A stretch of DNA of 64,000 nucleotides from Neofusicoccum parvum (taxonomy: Eukaryota; Ascomycota; Dothideomycetes; Botryosphaeriales; Botryosphaeriaceae). The notes under the pieces are model-generated. The model did no database searches. It was not told where the DNA came from and saw nothing but the letters and a program-made list of their open reading frames with translations. Positions 1 to 11,565 of the stretch are shown here, in pieces. Location: NCBI GenBank assembly GCA_020912385.1, contig CP087210.1:1612001-1676000 (forward strand), in the 5' to 3' direction. A program made the position numbers and the translations under genes. Every line of letters starts with the position of its first letter. The first letter of the stretch is position 1.

Positions 1-894
1 CGAGCGTCGCCTTAGGAGGCGTTCGCTGGCGGGACAAGCGCTTGGCGGGGTTTCAAGCACCAGCGGCGTCACCTCTGCGCGAGAGAAATTTCCACCAACG
101 CTCGTCCGCGCCGCCACAGCACCGCGCCCGCGACTCGCGCCCCAGAGGACGCGCAATGGGCGCCCGGACGTCATCAACTTCTCCGCAGTCTGTGTAACGC
201 CTGCCACCGCGCATACAGCGCAAGCAGTGCGAGGGAGATGTTGCTCCTGCAGGAAGGGGGACGAGCCGGCAGCCAGGCACCGCCGGATCCCGCCACTCAG
301 CCCCATGCTGAACTGATGCCCGGCCTGAGCAGCATGGAACACTGCCGTCTCCAGCAACTGCGCTGCAGATCGCGCCCACTGGGTCGCGCGAGCTGCCTGG
401 CCTCATTCGTCCAGCTCGCGTCCGCCCTGCTCGGCAATCGACTGCCTGCGCTGGAGCGGGCTAGCCGGTGCGGAGGAGGCGCTACACAGCCGCGCTCTGC
501 TCCTGCTCTGTCGTTCCGTCGGAGCTCGCTGCTGTGAAGTTTCATCTATTCTCCACATTGCCAAGTCGAAATAGATTGAACTGCTCGTAGGGCATAGTCG
601 TTTCTTCTTCCAGGCTCACTGGCGCCCGTTTCGTTTGGTGGACCACGTAATCCTGGCCCTGGCACCCTCGAGCTCCCGGTATCATGAGAGCCAGGAGTGT
701 TGGACAGGCCTTGTCTGGACTGCCGGCGGCACCTGTATAAAGACGGCAGACTGCCGGCCTCGAAGCGCTTTCTTCTCCAGGCAAGCATCCTCTTTCTACA
801 GCACTTTCATTCTTTCGCAACTTTCCACTCTTTCAAAGCCAATCGAACAGATCTGTGATCGTTCATATTCCATACTCAACCAACCACTGCCAAA
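1..894. other. Intergenic, GC-rich, upstream of pectate lyase
   Basis: No supportable gene. Overlapping open frames on both strands at 50-900 have no recognisable protein features and look like chance frames in GC-rich DNA. The last 160 bp are the promoter and leader of the pectate lyase gene, and a pyrimidine-rich tract precedes the start codon. Confidence 0.5.
736..741 (+). promoter_or_regulatory. TATA box of the pectate lyase gene
   Basis: TATAAA stands about 155 bp upstream of the ATG at 895 and is followed by a CT-rich leader, as is common in strongly expressed fungal secretome genes. Assigned from sequence and position only. Confidence 0.5.
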
Positions 895-1714
895 ATGTTG
901 ACCAAGACCCTCCTTCCCCTCCTCGCCGCCTCTGGCGTCGTCTCTGCGGCCAAGACCCAGATGTTCGGCAAGAACCTCGTCCGCCGTGCGGACTTCCCCA
1001 TCCCCGACTCCCAGGGCTCCGTCACTTTCGACGCTGCCGAGGAGGTTGACGGCGAGTACGACGGTGGCTACAAGACCTACGGCCGTGGTGTTTCCTGCAC
1101 TGGCCAGGAGGAGGGCGGCGACTCCGACGCCGTCTTCATCATCAAGGACGGTGGCTCCCTCAAGAACGCCATCATCGGTTCCGACCAGATCGAGGGTGTC
1201 CACTGCGAGGGCTCCTGCACCATTGAGAACGTCTGGTGGGAGGCTGTCTGCGAGGACGCCCTCTCCCTGAAGGGTGACGGTGACGCCACTGTCACTGGCG
1301 GCGGTGCCACCGGTGCTGAGGACAAGGTCATCCAGCACAACGGTGTCGGCAGCGTCACCATCGACGGCTTCACCGTTGTCGACTTCGGCAAGCTCTACCG
1401 CTCTTGCGGCAACTGCGACGAGATGGGCGAGCGCACGGTCGTTGTCAAGAACGTCTCTGCCTCCAGCGGCAAGAAGCTCGTCGGCATCAACTCCAACTAC
1501 GGCGACAGTAAGACACACTCCCCTGAATCTACAAGTCCGGCACTCGATGCTAACAATGCCACTCGCAGCCGCCACCATCAGCGACACCTGCGCCACCGAC
1601 GTCTCGGACATCTGCACCGAGTACGAGGGCAACGACACTGGCGACGAGCCCGAGGAGATCTCCTCCGGCGTCTCGGATGCCTGCATCTACTCCGACCCCC
1701 TCCCCGAGTGCTAG
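895..1714 (+). CDS. Secreted pectate lyase, polysaccharide lyase family 3
   Basis: Exons 895-1507 and 1569-1714, with a 61-bp intron (GTAAGA...GCAG). The product is 252 residues, the usual size for this family. An N-terminal signal peptide ([18 protein letters not shown]) directs secretion. The mature protein is Cys-rich and contains repeated beta-strand-type segments ([20 protein letters not shown], then [13 protein letters not shown], then GINSNYGD) that are typical of PL3 right-handed beta-helix lyases. The family cleaves de-esterified pectate by calcium-dependent beta-elimination. Splicing restores the conserved tail with paired cysteines ([18 protein letters not shown]) and ends in PLPEC. 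Unspliced reading runs into unrelated sequence, which supports the intron. The ATG is followed at once by the signal peptide, so the start is secure. The enzyme suggests a plant-associated lifestyle. Confidence 0.93.
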
Positions 1715-4700
1715 ATGCGCTCTCTCGCGGCAACCTTACAACCCAAGCATTTTTGAGCGGAAGCCATGGAGATCGGAAGGTGTTTCAAATCTCCTGGAAG
1801 GTGGAAGTGGACTTTGGTCTTCGCTGTATAATATAAACTTGTCTCCGAAAATAGGATTTTACCTACTTTTGTATAATTTCTGCGCCCTGACCCTTTGATT
1901 CGTGAAATACTTTTGACTGTGGCGTTGAAATGAAAGCTGCAGAGGAAGGTTCGTTGTATGTATGCTTGAACCCTGGTCCAATCAATATGACCGAATGAAG
2001 GCTCACCCTCCCATCGGCTGCAAGCAGACTCAAGCTCCAAAACTTTCTTCAAGACGGACGGAAGGAAGCAGCGGGACTTCAAGAACGAAGAGAGGTCCAG
2101 AGCCAAGACGACCAAGGCGGTATGCAAATGAATCTCAACGGTGGACAAGACGATCTCTCCAGGGACCAGGCAGCTTTGCCGCGCCGAGTCAGCCTTAATT
2201 CCCAGGAAAGCTTTGCGCTCGATCGGCCGCCAAGTGGATGCTGAGTCAGGATTGGTGGTTGTCTTGGCCAGGAGCATAAAAAGGCCAGCCAGGCAGCCAG
2301 CCGATCGCCCAAAGATCAACACCACCACGCCGGAACATCACGACCTGCCGCCAGACGTCGGCATAAGGTTATGGTCTGTGTAACGCTCGCGAATCTCACG
2401 CTCGCAGGCCGCCCGCCGCCGCTCCACATCGGACGCATTGCTTCTTCGGCCTTTTCGCGAGGCGCCGGAAGTTTGTTTAAGCTTAACCCACCCACCACCT
2501 CGCATGGAACGGGTCTGCCCGCCGGCCGCCTCTGCGCAGGCGCGTGCCGTCCCAGCCGGTCGACGACGTGCCGACTTAGCCGGCACCGGGAGGCGCCCAC
2601 CACCACCGCCGCCGCCGCCGTCCGTTGGGTTTCGCGCAACCGTTGCGCCCGTCACCGCGGTGTCGACCGGCCGGCCGCCATCGCCAATGGAGCGGACCGC
2701 AGCCATCGCACCCGAGCGCGAGGAACCCCGGGCGCGAGGACGAGAGCTGGGCTTCCTTGCTGGGCGTGAGCGGCCGATTTTCGCTTGCTGCGCGGCGAGG
2801 GTGGGTGGGACGAGCTGCACAGACTCGAAACAAAAACACACAATCACGGAAGCTCGGCACAGCGCTTCACACGCCCTGGACCCGCCGGGCAACAACCCCC
2901 CCTTCCTGTCCGTCTAGCGAGGGGAGCAAGAGCGAGGGAGCAGCGGAGGGCACAGAGCACGCATCGCGACACCGTGACTCGGAGGGCGGTCCGGACGGCG
3001 CGCGCCATGTCGTGCGGGCTGAGGCTATCGCCGCCGGGTGTCTCGCTGTTCTTGGTGTCTCCTTGGGAGCGCGCTTCTCCCGCCATCCATGCTGCCGTGA
3101 TTGATGCGCGCAAGGGAGGAGGATAAGGCGGGTGGAGTTCAGGCGGAGCGGGCGTGGACGGCGGAGCGGAGAGGAGCCTTTAACCCCCAATCTGGTCGGC
3201 CTCGTATCGCAGCCCGTATCTGCTCGGCATGCCGGTAGGTCCTCTTGTTTCAGGTTTCTGTCTTCCCGAACCGCGGGGTGCATGGCGCCATCGTCGCCTC
3301 GTTTCCCGGGGTTTTTTTTCCTTTCCTCAAGCCACGCGGGAAAGATGATGCACTTTCCGGTGCCTTGGCGTCCCCGGCCCGCTTCGCTAAAGTTATGTTT
3401 AAGCTTGTTCGGCCGGAGGTCTGGCCGGTCGGGGGGCGCTCGTGTGTCGGGCTCGAGAGCTGCCTGTTTGGGGAGAGGTGCTCATGCGGCTGGCGCCACC
3501 GCGGGCATGAGCGTCTGTGGCGAGGGTCATGGCTTTCGCTCCGGCTTCGATGAGCCGGGAGGTTTCGCGTGCTGGGCCGGCAGTGCGAGAGGGAGGCTAA
3601 GCTTTTGCTCCCTTGCCTTGCTGCCTGCAAGCTTCGGATCTGCGTTTGAGAGCTGATCAATGACACCATCAAGCCAAGAATGTTGTGATAGGGCACCTGC
3701 TTTAACGTCGAACGTCGAAGGTGGCCCTTTTACGTTATTCTTGACCATCATGCCAAGGATTCCGCCAGGCCCAACTACGACCAATCGGTGGTGTTCCTGG
3801 AACATTAGAGTTTATTGGCAGGCGTTCCGAGTCATGCTTGAGATGTCTGCAGAACATACGAGGCCGATTCGGGAAGTACTGCAATATGTGTATCCCCTTA
3901 TGGGCAGTTTAAGCGTTCGTCCAGACAGGTTCGACATTTATTTGGCTACACATGCCTGTCCGGACGAACGCTTCAACTACCTATGTGTAAAGAGTCTGTC
4001 CATATCGACTATTTCACGAAGAGACCAGGTAGATGAGGTGAGAAGGCTTGGAGGGAAGCACGGTGGGAAAGCAAGTGTACGGATAGAAAAGAACGACAAT
4101 GGCGGCTCAGTCCGTGTGGCTGGAAATACGAATGCAAAATGAAGAACAGGGTCGAATGTGGCTGTCTTTACTCGAAAACCGTTCGTACACGAGGGCGTCA
4201 ATAAGAGCTAATGCAGTCAGCAGGATTTGTGATGGTAGAGTGGAGGCGAGGTTCAACCGCGATATCTGGCCTTATCGGCTCGCCGTTAAGATGCGGGAAA
4301 GATTGCAAGCTGTTCTTATGAAAACGGTTCAATGTCACACGGCGGATGAATTGGTGCTGCCTGCTTACGGCTCCTGCGGTGACGCGGCGCGGTCAGCATC
4401 ATGTCGAGAAATCGTGGCCACCAGGTGCTCTTCCACTTTAGGGATTTGCTTGAGGAATTCTGACAGCGCTGCCGACCGGCAATACGACATTGATGACAGT
4501 TGACAGGCCCGAGTAGTCCATCGTCCGGCCGAAGTAGTCCGGCTTAGCTAGCGAGCAGGAGGAGCCGCGGCAGGGGTGCTGAGGGTGACGCCAGATATCC
4601 CTGCGGCTGTGGACCGAGGCTGCGCATCGCGTCTGCCCCGCCAGGCCGCCACTCTTACTTCTACCACCTCGCTCCGCAGCAACCCCAGATGCTCTCTGCC

Positions 4701-4746
4701 ACCCTCAATTCCTCGCCCGACCGCGGTTCCACGGTTGGCTTACACC
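1715..4746. other. Gene-free stretch with GC-rich block and one MITE-like element
   Basis: The first 200 bp are probably the 3' untranslated region of the pectate lyase gene. Positions 2400-3650 form a very GC-rich block with CCG/CCACC triplet runs near 2595-2625 and many overlapping open frames without recognisable domains. From 3660 on the base composition drops; this part contains the inverted-repeat element at 3902-3982. The last 200 bp lead into the beta-lactamase-like gene. No gene is supported. Confidence 0.5.
3902..3982. mobile_element. MITE-like inverted-repeat element, copy A
   Basis: The two 28-bp arms (3902-3929 and 3955-3982) match at 24 of 28 positions in inverted orientation. 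The arm core is GAAGCGTTCGTCC, related to the GAAGCATTCATCC core of other copies in this window. The element is 81 bp, too short to encode anything. The arms extend outward into a CCCAT/CCTAT-type end shared with copies at 10.2 and 49.4 kb. No target-site duplication could be fixed by eye. Confidence 0.7.
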
Positions 4747-6182
4747 ATGGCATCACTTGAGCAGCAATTCGAGCAAGCCTGCGCCGAGGGCGAGCTCCCG
4801 CACGCCATTCTCCTCGCGTCGAACAAATCCGGTGTGTGAGCTTGACGTGCTGATATCCGCTCGTCTCGTTTTCTTTGAATCGCAGCCAAAGCTGATATTG
4901 GCTTGTTTCTCCCAGGCACCTTCAAGTATGAGAAGACGTTCGGCAAACGCTCTCTGCGCGAGGGTGCCGATCAGACCCCACTCGCGCTCGATGCCGTCAT
5001 GTGGATCGCGTCCTGTACCAAAGTCATGACCAGTATCGCCGCGATGCAGTGCGTTGAGCGTGGCCAGCTGTCCCTCGATGCGCCCGTCTACGATATTCTG
5101 CCCGAGCTCCGCGATCGAGAGATAATCGACGGGTTTGATGACGACGGCAAGCCAAAGCTGAGGAAGAACACGACGCCAATTACCTTAAGGTCAGTATCAG
5201 TGTAGTCTTAATCTATACGGAGGGAGGACTTCAGTGCGCTGGTCTGGACATAAAGCTCAGCATGTATGATGCAGTCAGAGAGTAGAGACAAAGCAGTTAC
5301 CGGACAAGATCACTCATACACCTAGACAGGCTCCTTCTCACGCACTCGTCCGGAATCGGCTACGACGAGATGAGCCCGGTCCTCATGGCCTGGCGCAAGA
5401 GCGTTGGCCAAAAGCCCGGCGGCTCCACCCTCGAGCAGCGCTTCACCTACCCCCTCCTCTTCGAGCCAGGCACGCAGTGGATGTACGGCGCCGGGATCGA
5501 CTGGGCCGGCCGGATGGTCGAGCGCGTCAGCAACACCCGGCTCCAGGCGTACATGGAACAGCACCTGTGGGGCCCGCTCGGCATCAAGGACCTCACCTTC
5601 CACCTGTCGTCGCGGCCCGACCTGGCGGCGCGCCTGACGGACATGAACGGCCGCCGCGAGCCCGGCGGCACGGTGCAGCACATGCGCTCGCCCTTCCTGT
5701 TCGCGGACGTGACGGACGACCTGGGCGGCCAGGGCGTCTTCGGCACCGCGCCCGAGCTGCTCAAGCTCGTCCACGGCATCCTCGCGTGCGAGGACGACGA
5801 GCGCCTGCTCTCGCGCGCCTCGCTCGAGCAGTTCTTCAGCCCGCAGCTGTCCGACGGCGCCCGCGCCGCGCTGGACAAGATCATGAAGGCGCCGCCGAGC
5901 GAGCAGATCGTGCCCGCCGCCGGGTACGCCGACGAGACGAGCATCGACTGGGGCCTCGGCGGGCTGCTCGTGACCAGCGACGTACCCGGATGGACCAGGA
6001 AGGGGACGCTGGTGTGGCACGGGCTGCCGAATCTGAGCTGGTGGGTCGACCGTGAGGCCGGCTTGTCGGTCGTCTACGCGAGCCAGCTCGTCCCGCCGTC
6101 GGATCCGAAGGTGAACGAGATGGAGGAGGTGTTCGCGAGGGAGATCTACAAGAGGTACGCGGCGCGCGAGCAGAAGCTGTAG
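4747..6182 (+). CDS. Class C beta-lactamase-like serine hydrolase / transesterase
   Basis: Exons 4747-4831, 4916-5189 and 5330-6182 give 403 residues. The SxxK motif of penicillin-binding-protein-like hydrolases is present (SCTK, Ser61 and Lys64), followed by a tyrosine motif in YGAGIDWAG (about Tyr172) and HSSG at about 125. Fungal members resemble the LovD acyltransferase and various esterases. There is no signal peptide, so it is probably cytosolic. Introns are 84 and 140 bp; the second joins TLR to LLLTHSSG in frame. It is intact and of normal length for the family. No polyketide synthase or other secondary-metabolite core gene is seen nearby, so a biosynthetic role is not indicated. The true substrate cannot be told from sequence. 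Confidence 0.88.
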
Positions 6183-7205
6183 ATTGGAGGTCATGGTCAG
6201 CAAGTAGATGGGCGAAAGATGGCGGGTGGCCGTTTTCTTTGATGGGTGGAGAAGCAGAGGATATTGAGACCGCGTCTAGTTGCTTTGTGCTCATGTTCTA
6301 CACTGTCGCGCTGCTAAATACTGCCTTATCTGTGTCTTTGTCTGCCTGGAGAGGGTGGCGCACTGCTGCCTGGTGAGGGGGATCAACAAGTTGCTTTGTG
6401 CCTCTGACGCCATGGAGCTGCGGTCAGATGCCGTCCAGCAGCTCATGATACCCTGGGTCTTGTAGTTCGGAGGAGCGGGTGCCGTTTCTGCGGGAATCGC
6501 TGCTGAGAATAGTGCTGCTGTCGGGTCTGTATCTACGTCGTGAATCCAAGAGCTGGTCTCAGACTCGTTGCAACCGGTGTAGAGCTTGAGTGCATGGCAG
6601 GTGACGGGCGGCACGTCTGGGTCAGGCCATGGAAGTGGCCTTTTGTTAGTGCGTTGTACGTACGAGGGACGAGAGGACGAGATGACGGGTGCGCAGGCGT
6701 TTTCGTGGGACGGCGGTTGGATTACTTTGCGCGAGCTGGTGAAGAGCTTGCGCCCGTGGTTTGGTACTAGTCTTACGTAGTCACTTCACGTGCATGTGGA
6801 TGCCATTGGTGGCCAAGTATCGATTGATCTTCCAGCTTGAGGTGATGCTGGTGGACTAAGCCTGTATCTACATAATGGTGGTTGATTGGGAAGACGCTCT
6901 AAACGAGCGAAGGGGAGTGAGAAGGGGAGGTAAAGCCTGGCTTGCAGAAGCAGTGCAAGCCAGTCGGCTCAGAAGTAACTGTTCATAAGCGCGCATTGAG
7001 GTTACTTGCACTAGGCTTAAACCGTCTCGCGTTACTTGCGTGTGTTTTATCCATCATCGCCGGTTGAGGAAGAAGAAGAAAAGAAGCGAAGGAGGCAGAG
7101 AGAAGGTGAGAATTTATATGCCGTTGGTCGTCTGCTGGAGACGCTAGGCTCCTCTCGGCTAGCGCCACAGCTGATGGTGAATACGGAAGGCACGTTGGTC
7201 CAACA

Positions 7206-7237
<32 letters not shown>

Positions 7238-7516
7238 GCTATCCTGGCGGGTGAACGAGGCAGTTCTTCCCGCGGCTTCACATGGCGCGGCGATCCACAC
7301 TCGCCGTCGCCAGTAACGTAAAGAGGGATCCTTCAGACAGGGGGTTTTATAGTCCAGAGAATGTACTTGTCACTTGTCTATGAATCTGAGAAGGACCCGC
7401 ATCCATGCGACGACAGGGATCTCACATGCTCATGCAATTCCTTTTTTATTAAAGATTACGCTTCCGCCTGCACTATCAATCCACCAGGCTAAGCTCCGCT
7501 CGCTCACCCGGCTCAC
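6183..7516. other. Intergenic between convergent genes, with simple repeats
   Basis: This stretch separates the 3' ends of the beta-lactamase-like gene and the GH1 gene. A 107-codon minus-strand frame at 6291-6614 has fairly even codon use but no ATG and no recognisable domain, so I do not call it. Purine-rich sequence lies near 7069-7107 and a GCT microsatellite at 7206-7237. Otherwise I see nothing. Confidence 0.5.
7206..7237. repeat. GCT/CTG trinucleotide microsatellite
   Basis: About ten and a half uninterrupted GCT units in non-coding sequence. Likely length-polymorphic between strains. Confidence 0.9.
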
Positions 7517-9464
7517 TCACGAAGTCGTCCTCGCCGCCACGAAATCCACCAAGTCGAAGAAGCTCTTCTTGTAATTCCTCTCCTGAGTCGTGCGGTTGAC
7601 CGTCTGGATACCAAAATGCGCGTCGTAATCGCCAAACTCCCAGTTGTCCGCGAAGCTCCACGCAAACGCCCCGAGAACATGGACCTTGTCCTCCCAGATG
7701 GCCTTGAGCACCTCGCTCATGAATGAGAGGTAGTAGTTGCTGCGCGGCGTGTCGTACAGCTGATCGGACAGGCTCTCCTTGTCCGCCTCGCCGAAGACAG
7801 GAAAGCCGAATTCTGTGATCAAGACAGGGTGGCGGAAAGTGTTCCACAGGTAGGAGAGGTAGGTGCGCAGGTACTTGGGGGTGATGTACACGTAGCTCTG
7901 GGACCGGTAGCCGATGTTCCAGCCGGTGGTTGTCAGTGTCGATTGCTCGACGCAGTAGGGGAATAGCGGATCCGAAGTGTTGGATGCACAATCGGCGATG
8001 CCGTTAGGCGCAGGGCTGACGACAGTTGCTGTGTAAGGATCAATTCCGAGGAAGTCTATTGGGCAATAGTCAGCGAACCCTGTTATTCACCGCCGCAATT
8101 GGATGCAAAGCTTCTTCAGTCGTACCTGATGTGCCTCCAATATACTCAAGATCCTCCTCCGAGAGCGACACATAGTCCGGAATCGTCATCTTGAATGCTT
8201 CCGGGTAACCTTTCCCAAGGAAAATGGGGTTGGAGAAAGTTGCAAGCTGGAAATCGTTGAAGTGGTTCGCCGCCTCGACATCGGATGCATTCTGAGGGTC
8301 GCGAGGCACGCCAAAATTGTCGTTGAACTTGATTCCAACCTTACCAGTACCGTTGATCTCTTCATGGTAGAAATGGTAGAGCCGGGCGTGGGACTTCACG
8401 ACTGTGTTTACGCTCTTTCCGTTCGCGCTGTACAACAATGGCTCATTAAACGTGAACCAGACTGGCACTCGGTCCGCGAAATGGGTCATGACAACCTTGC
8501 CGTAGTGTACGAAGGCATCCTCGAAAGTCTCATTTTGATAGGCTCCGTTAACGTATCCAATGAGCGGAGGCTCTGCAGCGGTGCTGAGGTTATTTCCATA
8601 GAACTGGAGAGGCGTGTCGAAGTGGATGAGAGTGACGGTTGGTATCATGCCCTTCTCAAGAACGAAGTTGATGAGATCTTCGTAGTGGTCAAGGCCTTGC
8701 TTGTTGACCGGTGTGCCTTCCAGAACGAATGGCAGAATGCGAGTCCATGGAATGGAGAAAGAGTAGTACTTGACTCCCATGGCAGCGAGACGTTCGATGT
8801 CCTGCTTGTACAGGTAATAGTTCTCGTTCGTGACATAATCGGTGGGCTTTCCGGCTGAGGACGATCCCTGGTTCCTGATCAAGATCTCCATCAGAGTCGG
8901 GGATCTTCCTTCATCCGCAATTGCTCCTTCGATCTGAGAGGCGGAACCGGCAACTCCAAACATAAAGTCTTTCGGGTATGAATAGCAATCTTGTGGAGAA
9001 AAATACTCCGGAGGTGGAAGGACAAGCTCGCTGGTTGGTACCGGAGTCGGGGACACGGTGGTAGAGTACAAGCCTCGGAAGGTAAAGTTATCCAGGCTGG
9101 CATGTTCCCACAGTGCCGACCACGCAGCTTGTCCGTAAGGATTGGCTGAATCTGTAGCTGTTGCGGTGGCATTTGGGTCCCAGTTGCCCCATGTTGTGGT
9201 AGTCAAATTGGGAACCAGGTGACTGAGCGACTCATAAGGCGGAGCGTAGGTCGTGATGGGTGCGGCTTTGACTGAAGTAGCAACACGGACTGTTTCGGTC
9301 TGTGTGAAGGAAAAATTGCTGAAGGCGTAGGTAGGGGTAGCGTAGTCAGCGGTGTATGTCTGGCTCGACGAGCACTGCGGCCTGGGGGTTGGTCCGTCTG
9401 CAGATACGTAGACCTGCTGCGCAAACGCAACGGTGCTGCAGCTTAGTAACAAGAGGAACGACAT
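7517..9464 (-). CDS. Secreted glycoside hydrolase family 1 (beta-glucosidase-like)
   Basis: Exons 9464-8126 and 8055-7517 are separated by a 70-bp intron; 625 residues. A signal peptide (MSFLLLLSCSTVAFAQQ) starts the protein. The GH1 barrel begins near residue 165 (FMFGVAGSASQIEGA). The acid/base motif TFNEP places Glu at about 341, and the nucleophile motif ITEFGF places Glu at about 528 in the second exon. The family hydrolyses beta-linked glucosides with retention. Residues 18-150 are a Thr/Ser/Pro-rich, N-glycosylation-rich extension absent from ordinary GH1 enzymes, which are about 470-500 residues. That extension could be a wall anchor or linker, but this is inference. Both catalytic glutamates are present, so activity is expected. 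Confidence 0.92.
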
Positions 9465-9512
9465 GACTGGAAACTGAGAGACCGCACCTGACGAAGGAAA
9501 GCTCGTCCGTGA

Positions 9513-9547
9513 CGTTTAAATACCGGCGGTCCGCGGAATATATATAC
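9513..9547 (-). promoter_or_regulatory. TATA-like elements upstream of the GH1 gene
   Basis: Read on the minus strand there is a TATATATA run (9546-9539) and a TATTTAAA run (near 9523-9514), about 50-80 bp upstream of the start codon at 9464. Either could serve as the core promoter. Confidence 0.45.
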
Positions 9548-10215
9548 CGCTCCTGCGATTCTATGACAGGCTAAAACACTCGAAAGTGGCTTCTTTCGTA
9601 TACGAATACGCCACGAGAGCGGCACTTGTTACCTTATTGAGTCAGGAATAAGCGGGCAGTTACATCGTGCAGAGGAGGCGGCTACATGCACAGATCGCGC
9701 TAGCATGAAGTTGGGATCACGGCAACGTGGGGTGAGGAGCTGTGGGGAAGAGAAAGCCGGTCTCGCGACAAAAAAAAAGCCGAGGACAAATGAAGATCAA
9801 TTGCCGGCGGCAGGTTCCACGGCACTGAGTCGTGAGCAGGCAGGATGGTGGCGAGCGCTGACCTAACCCTTCATCTTCGACTGGAGAGGAGTTCGGATTA
9901 CCCGAGCTCACTATATAAGGCATGATTGCGAGAAATGAGGCGTGAAAAAACCAGAAACCCCGGACAGGCCCAGGGGCCCCAGCCACTCGACCCCGAGGTT
10001 TTCCCGAGGAATTACGGAGGTGGCTTGAACGGGATGCGGGGAGCATGTCGGGGCCCCGAGGGGATCAGAAGTGGGAGAACGTCATGTGTCCTGCCATTCC
10101 AGGCCAGACAAGCACGCCATGCTCGAGTTGCTGTAGCGTCCCGACCGACGGGAGTGTGGTGGTTGGAGCAGACCATTGAAGCTCTTGCCACGAGGTCGGC
10201 TTGGAGAGCATCGCA

Positions 10216-10297
10216 ATGCAGTTGAAGCATCTGTCTGGATGTAGGTGTGTTGTGGGAACACTACCAAGCCCGCCCGGATGAATGCTTCAGCTGCCCA
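10216..10297. mobile_element. MITE-like inverted-repeat element, copy B
   Basis: Left arm GCAGTTGAAGCAT at 10219-10231. The right arm at 10279-10297 reads, in reverse complement, ATGGGCAGCTGAAGCATTCA. The total length is 82 bp, matching the 81-bp copy A, and the outer end GCCCATGTGTGA resembles the right flank of copy A. It does not interrupt a gene. Confidence 0.65.
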
Positions 10298-11565
10298 TGT
10301 GTGAGCTTGTTGCAATGCCTCCCGAATCGGCCTTGGAGGAAGGATCCATCGTGCACAATGTCTGTGTGAGAAGGCAGACAGAGTCGACGGTCCGGATGGG
10401 TGCTGCGGCGGCCGGCTCGTGCGGATTTTCGTGCTCCAGCTCACCGCTCAGCTGCGCTTGTCGAACGCAAGTGCGCGGGCAGGACGGCAATACAAGAACC
10501 GGCGATGCGGTCCATTTCCGCTGCAGGGCCGCCGCGGCCGGCGCGTTTGATTCGCCAATGGCTCGAGACCTCACGCGACGGGCGATGGACGTGTTGCGTA
10601 GAGGGTCATCTGTGCTCATCTCGCGGACCGCGGACGGGAACACGGCAGGAAGTCGGAAGGCTGTCTCGCCAGGCGGGATGCACAGCAGCATGTGATGGAG
10701 AAAGCGAGCCAGTGAGGGCCTGAGGCACAACGAAGCATGCGGGCGGTTTCGCGGAGGCTGGGCGCCAAGCGGCGAGTATCGCGCGCAGAATGCCGTGCGG
10801 GCGGCGACGCGTGGAAGGGCTGCGCTGCGGGACGGCGGGCGCGCTGCTGAGCCTGACCCGGCGGCACCGGTGTGCGCGCTGCCAGCCCAAGGGCCCGTTT
10901 GCTGCGCAGTCGCGTGCGGCCGGTGGCAGCAGCCCGCCCGCAAGGTTGCCGCCAAGGCGCCGCCAGCGTTGCCCCAAACCCCTCCAGAGAGAGCTAAGAG
11001 CGACGCCTCATTGTCTCCACGCAGCGCTCCCGTGCTTCAACTGCTCTCCCGCTCGCTCCATCTCCATGTTGGTCACCGTCCAGCCCTGCCACCGCCTGCT
11101 GTTCGCCGACAGCAGCTAACACCCAGCCGTCGCGCTGCGCTCTCGCCAGGCGCTAGCACTTCCGGATACGACCGCCGTGCGCCCCTCGTGCGCGCCCACA
11201 ACGGTTGTCAGACCGCAGCCCTACTCCAGCGCCTCGCCTGGTCGTGTCCTCCGACGATTAGGTTGCCAGTGGCCCAGTTTTTCTCCACATTCGGTCCTAC
11301 CCGCGGCCTCTCTGCTGCGACTCTGGCCAGTTGGCGAGCACGGCTCCATTTGTCGTCCTTTTGCGGCCAGAGCTCACATCCCTGCGGCCATCTTGAGGCT
11401 GTCTGAAACCTCCAATCCAACCGCCCCGCCGACCCAACTCTCCTCCACCCCCGACATCCTCACCACCGCGACCCCCCGCCGCACCGATCCCGCGACCGCG
11501 CCCGTAGCCCTACGAACCCGCGCCCGACCGCACACCGCCCGCCGCCCGCCGCAAACACCGCCGCC

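Larger units (their letters stand above)
9465..11565. other. Intergenic between GH1 and universal stress protein genes
   Basis: Holds the GH1 promoter at its left end and a MITE-like element at 10216-10297. From about 10,800 there is a GC-rich and then pyrimidine-rich run that probably forms the promoter and long leader of the universal stress protein gene. Long overlapping frames at 10,280-11,600 lack domains and are rejected. Confidence 0.5.

Noticed and set aside
1711..2328. 205-codon minus-strand frame overlapping the pectate lyase 3' region
   Set aside because: No ATG at its start (GTG), no recognisable domain, and it covers the probable untranslated region of a highly expressed gene.
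2338..3283. Several 90-185 codon frames on both strands
   Set aside because: All fall in one very GC-rich block where stops are rare. Compositions are Arg/Pro/Ala-rich in every frame, which is typical of chance frames.
6291..6614. 107-codon minus-strand frame between convergent genes
   Set aside because: Starts with GTG, lacks a domain, and no upstream exon could be joined convincingly.
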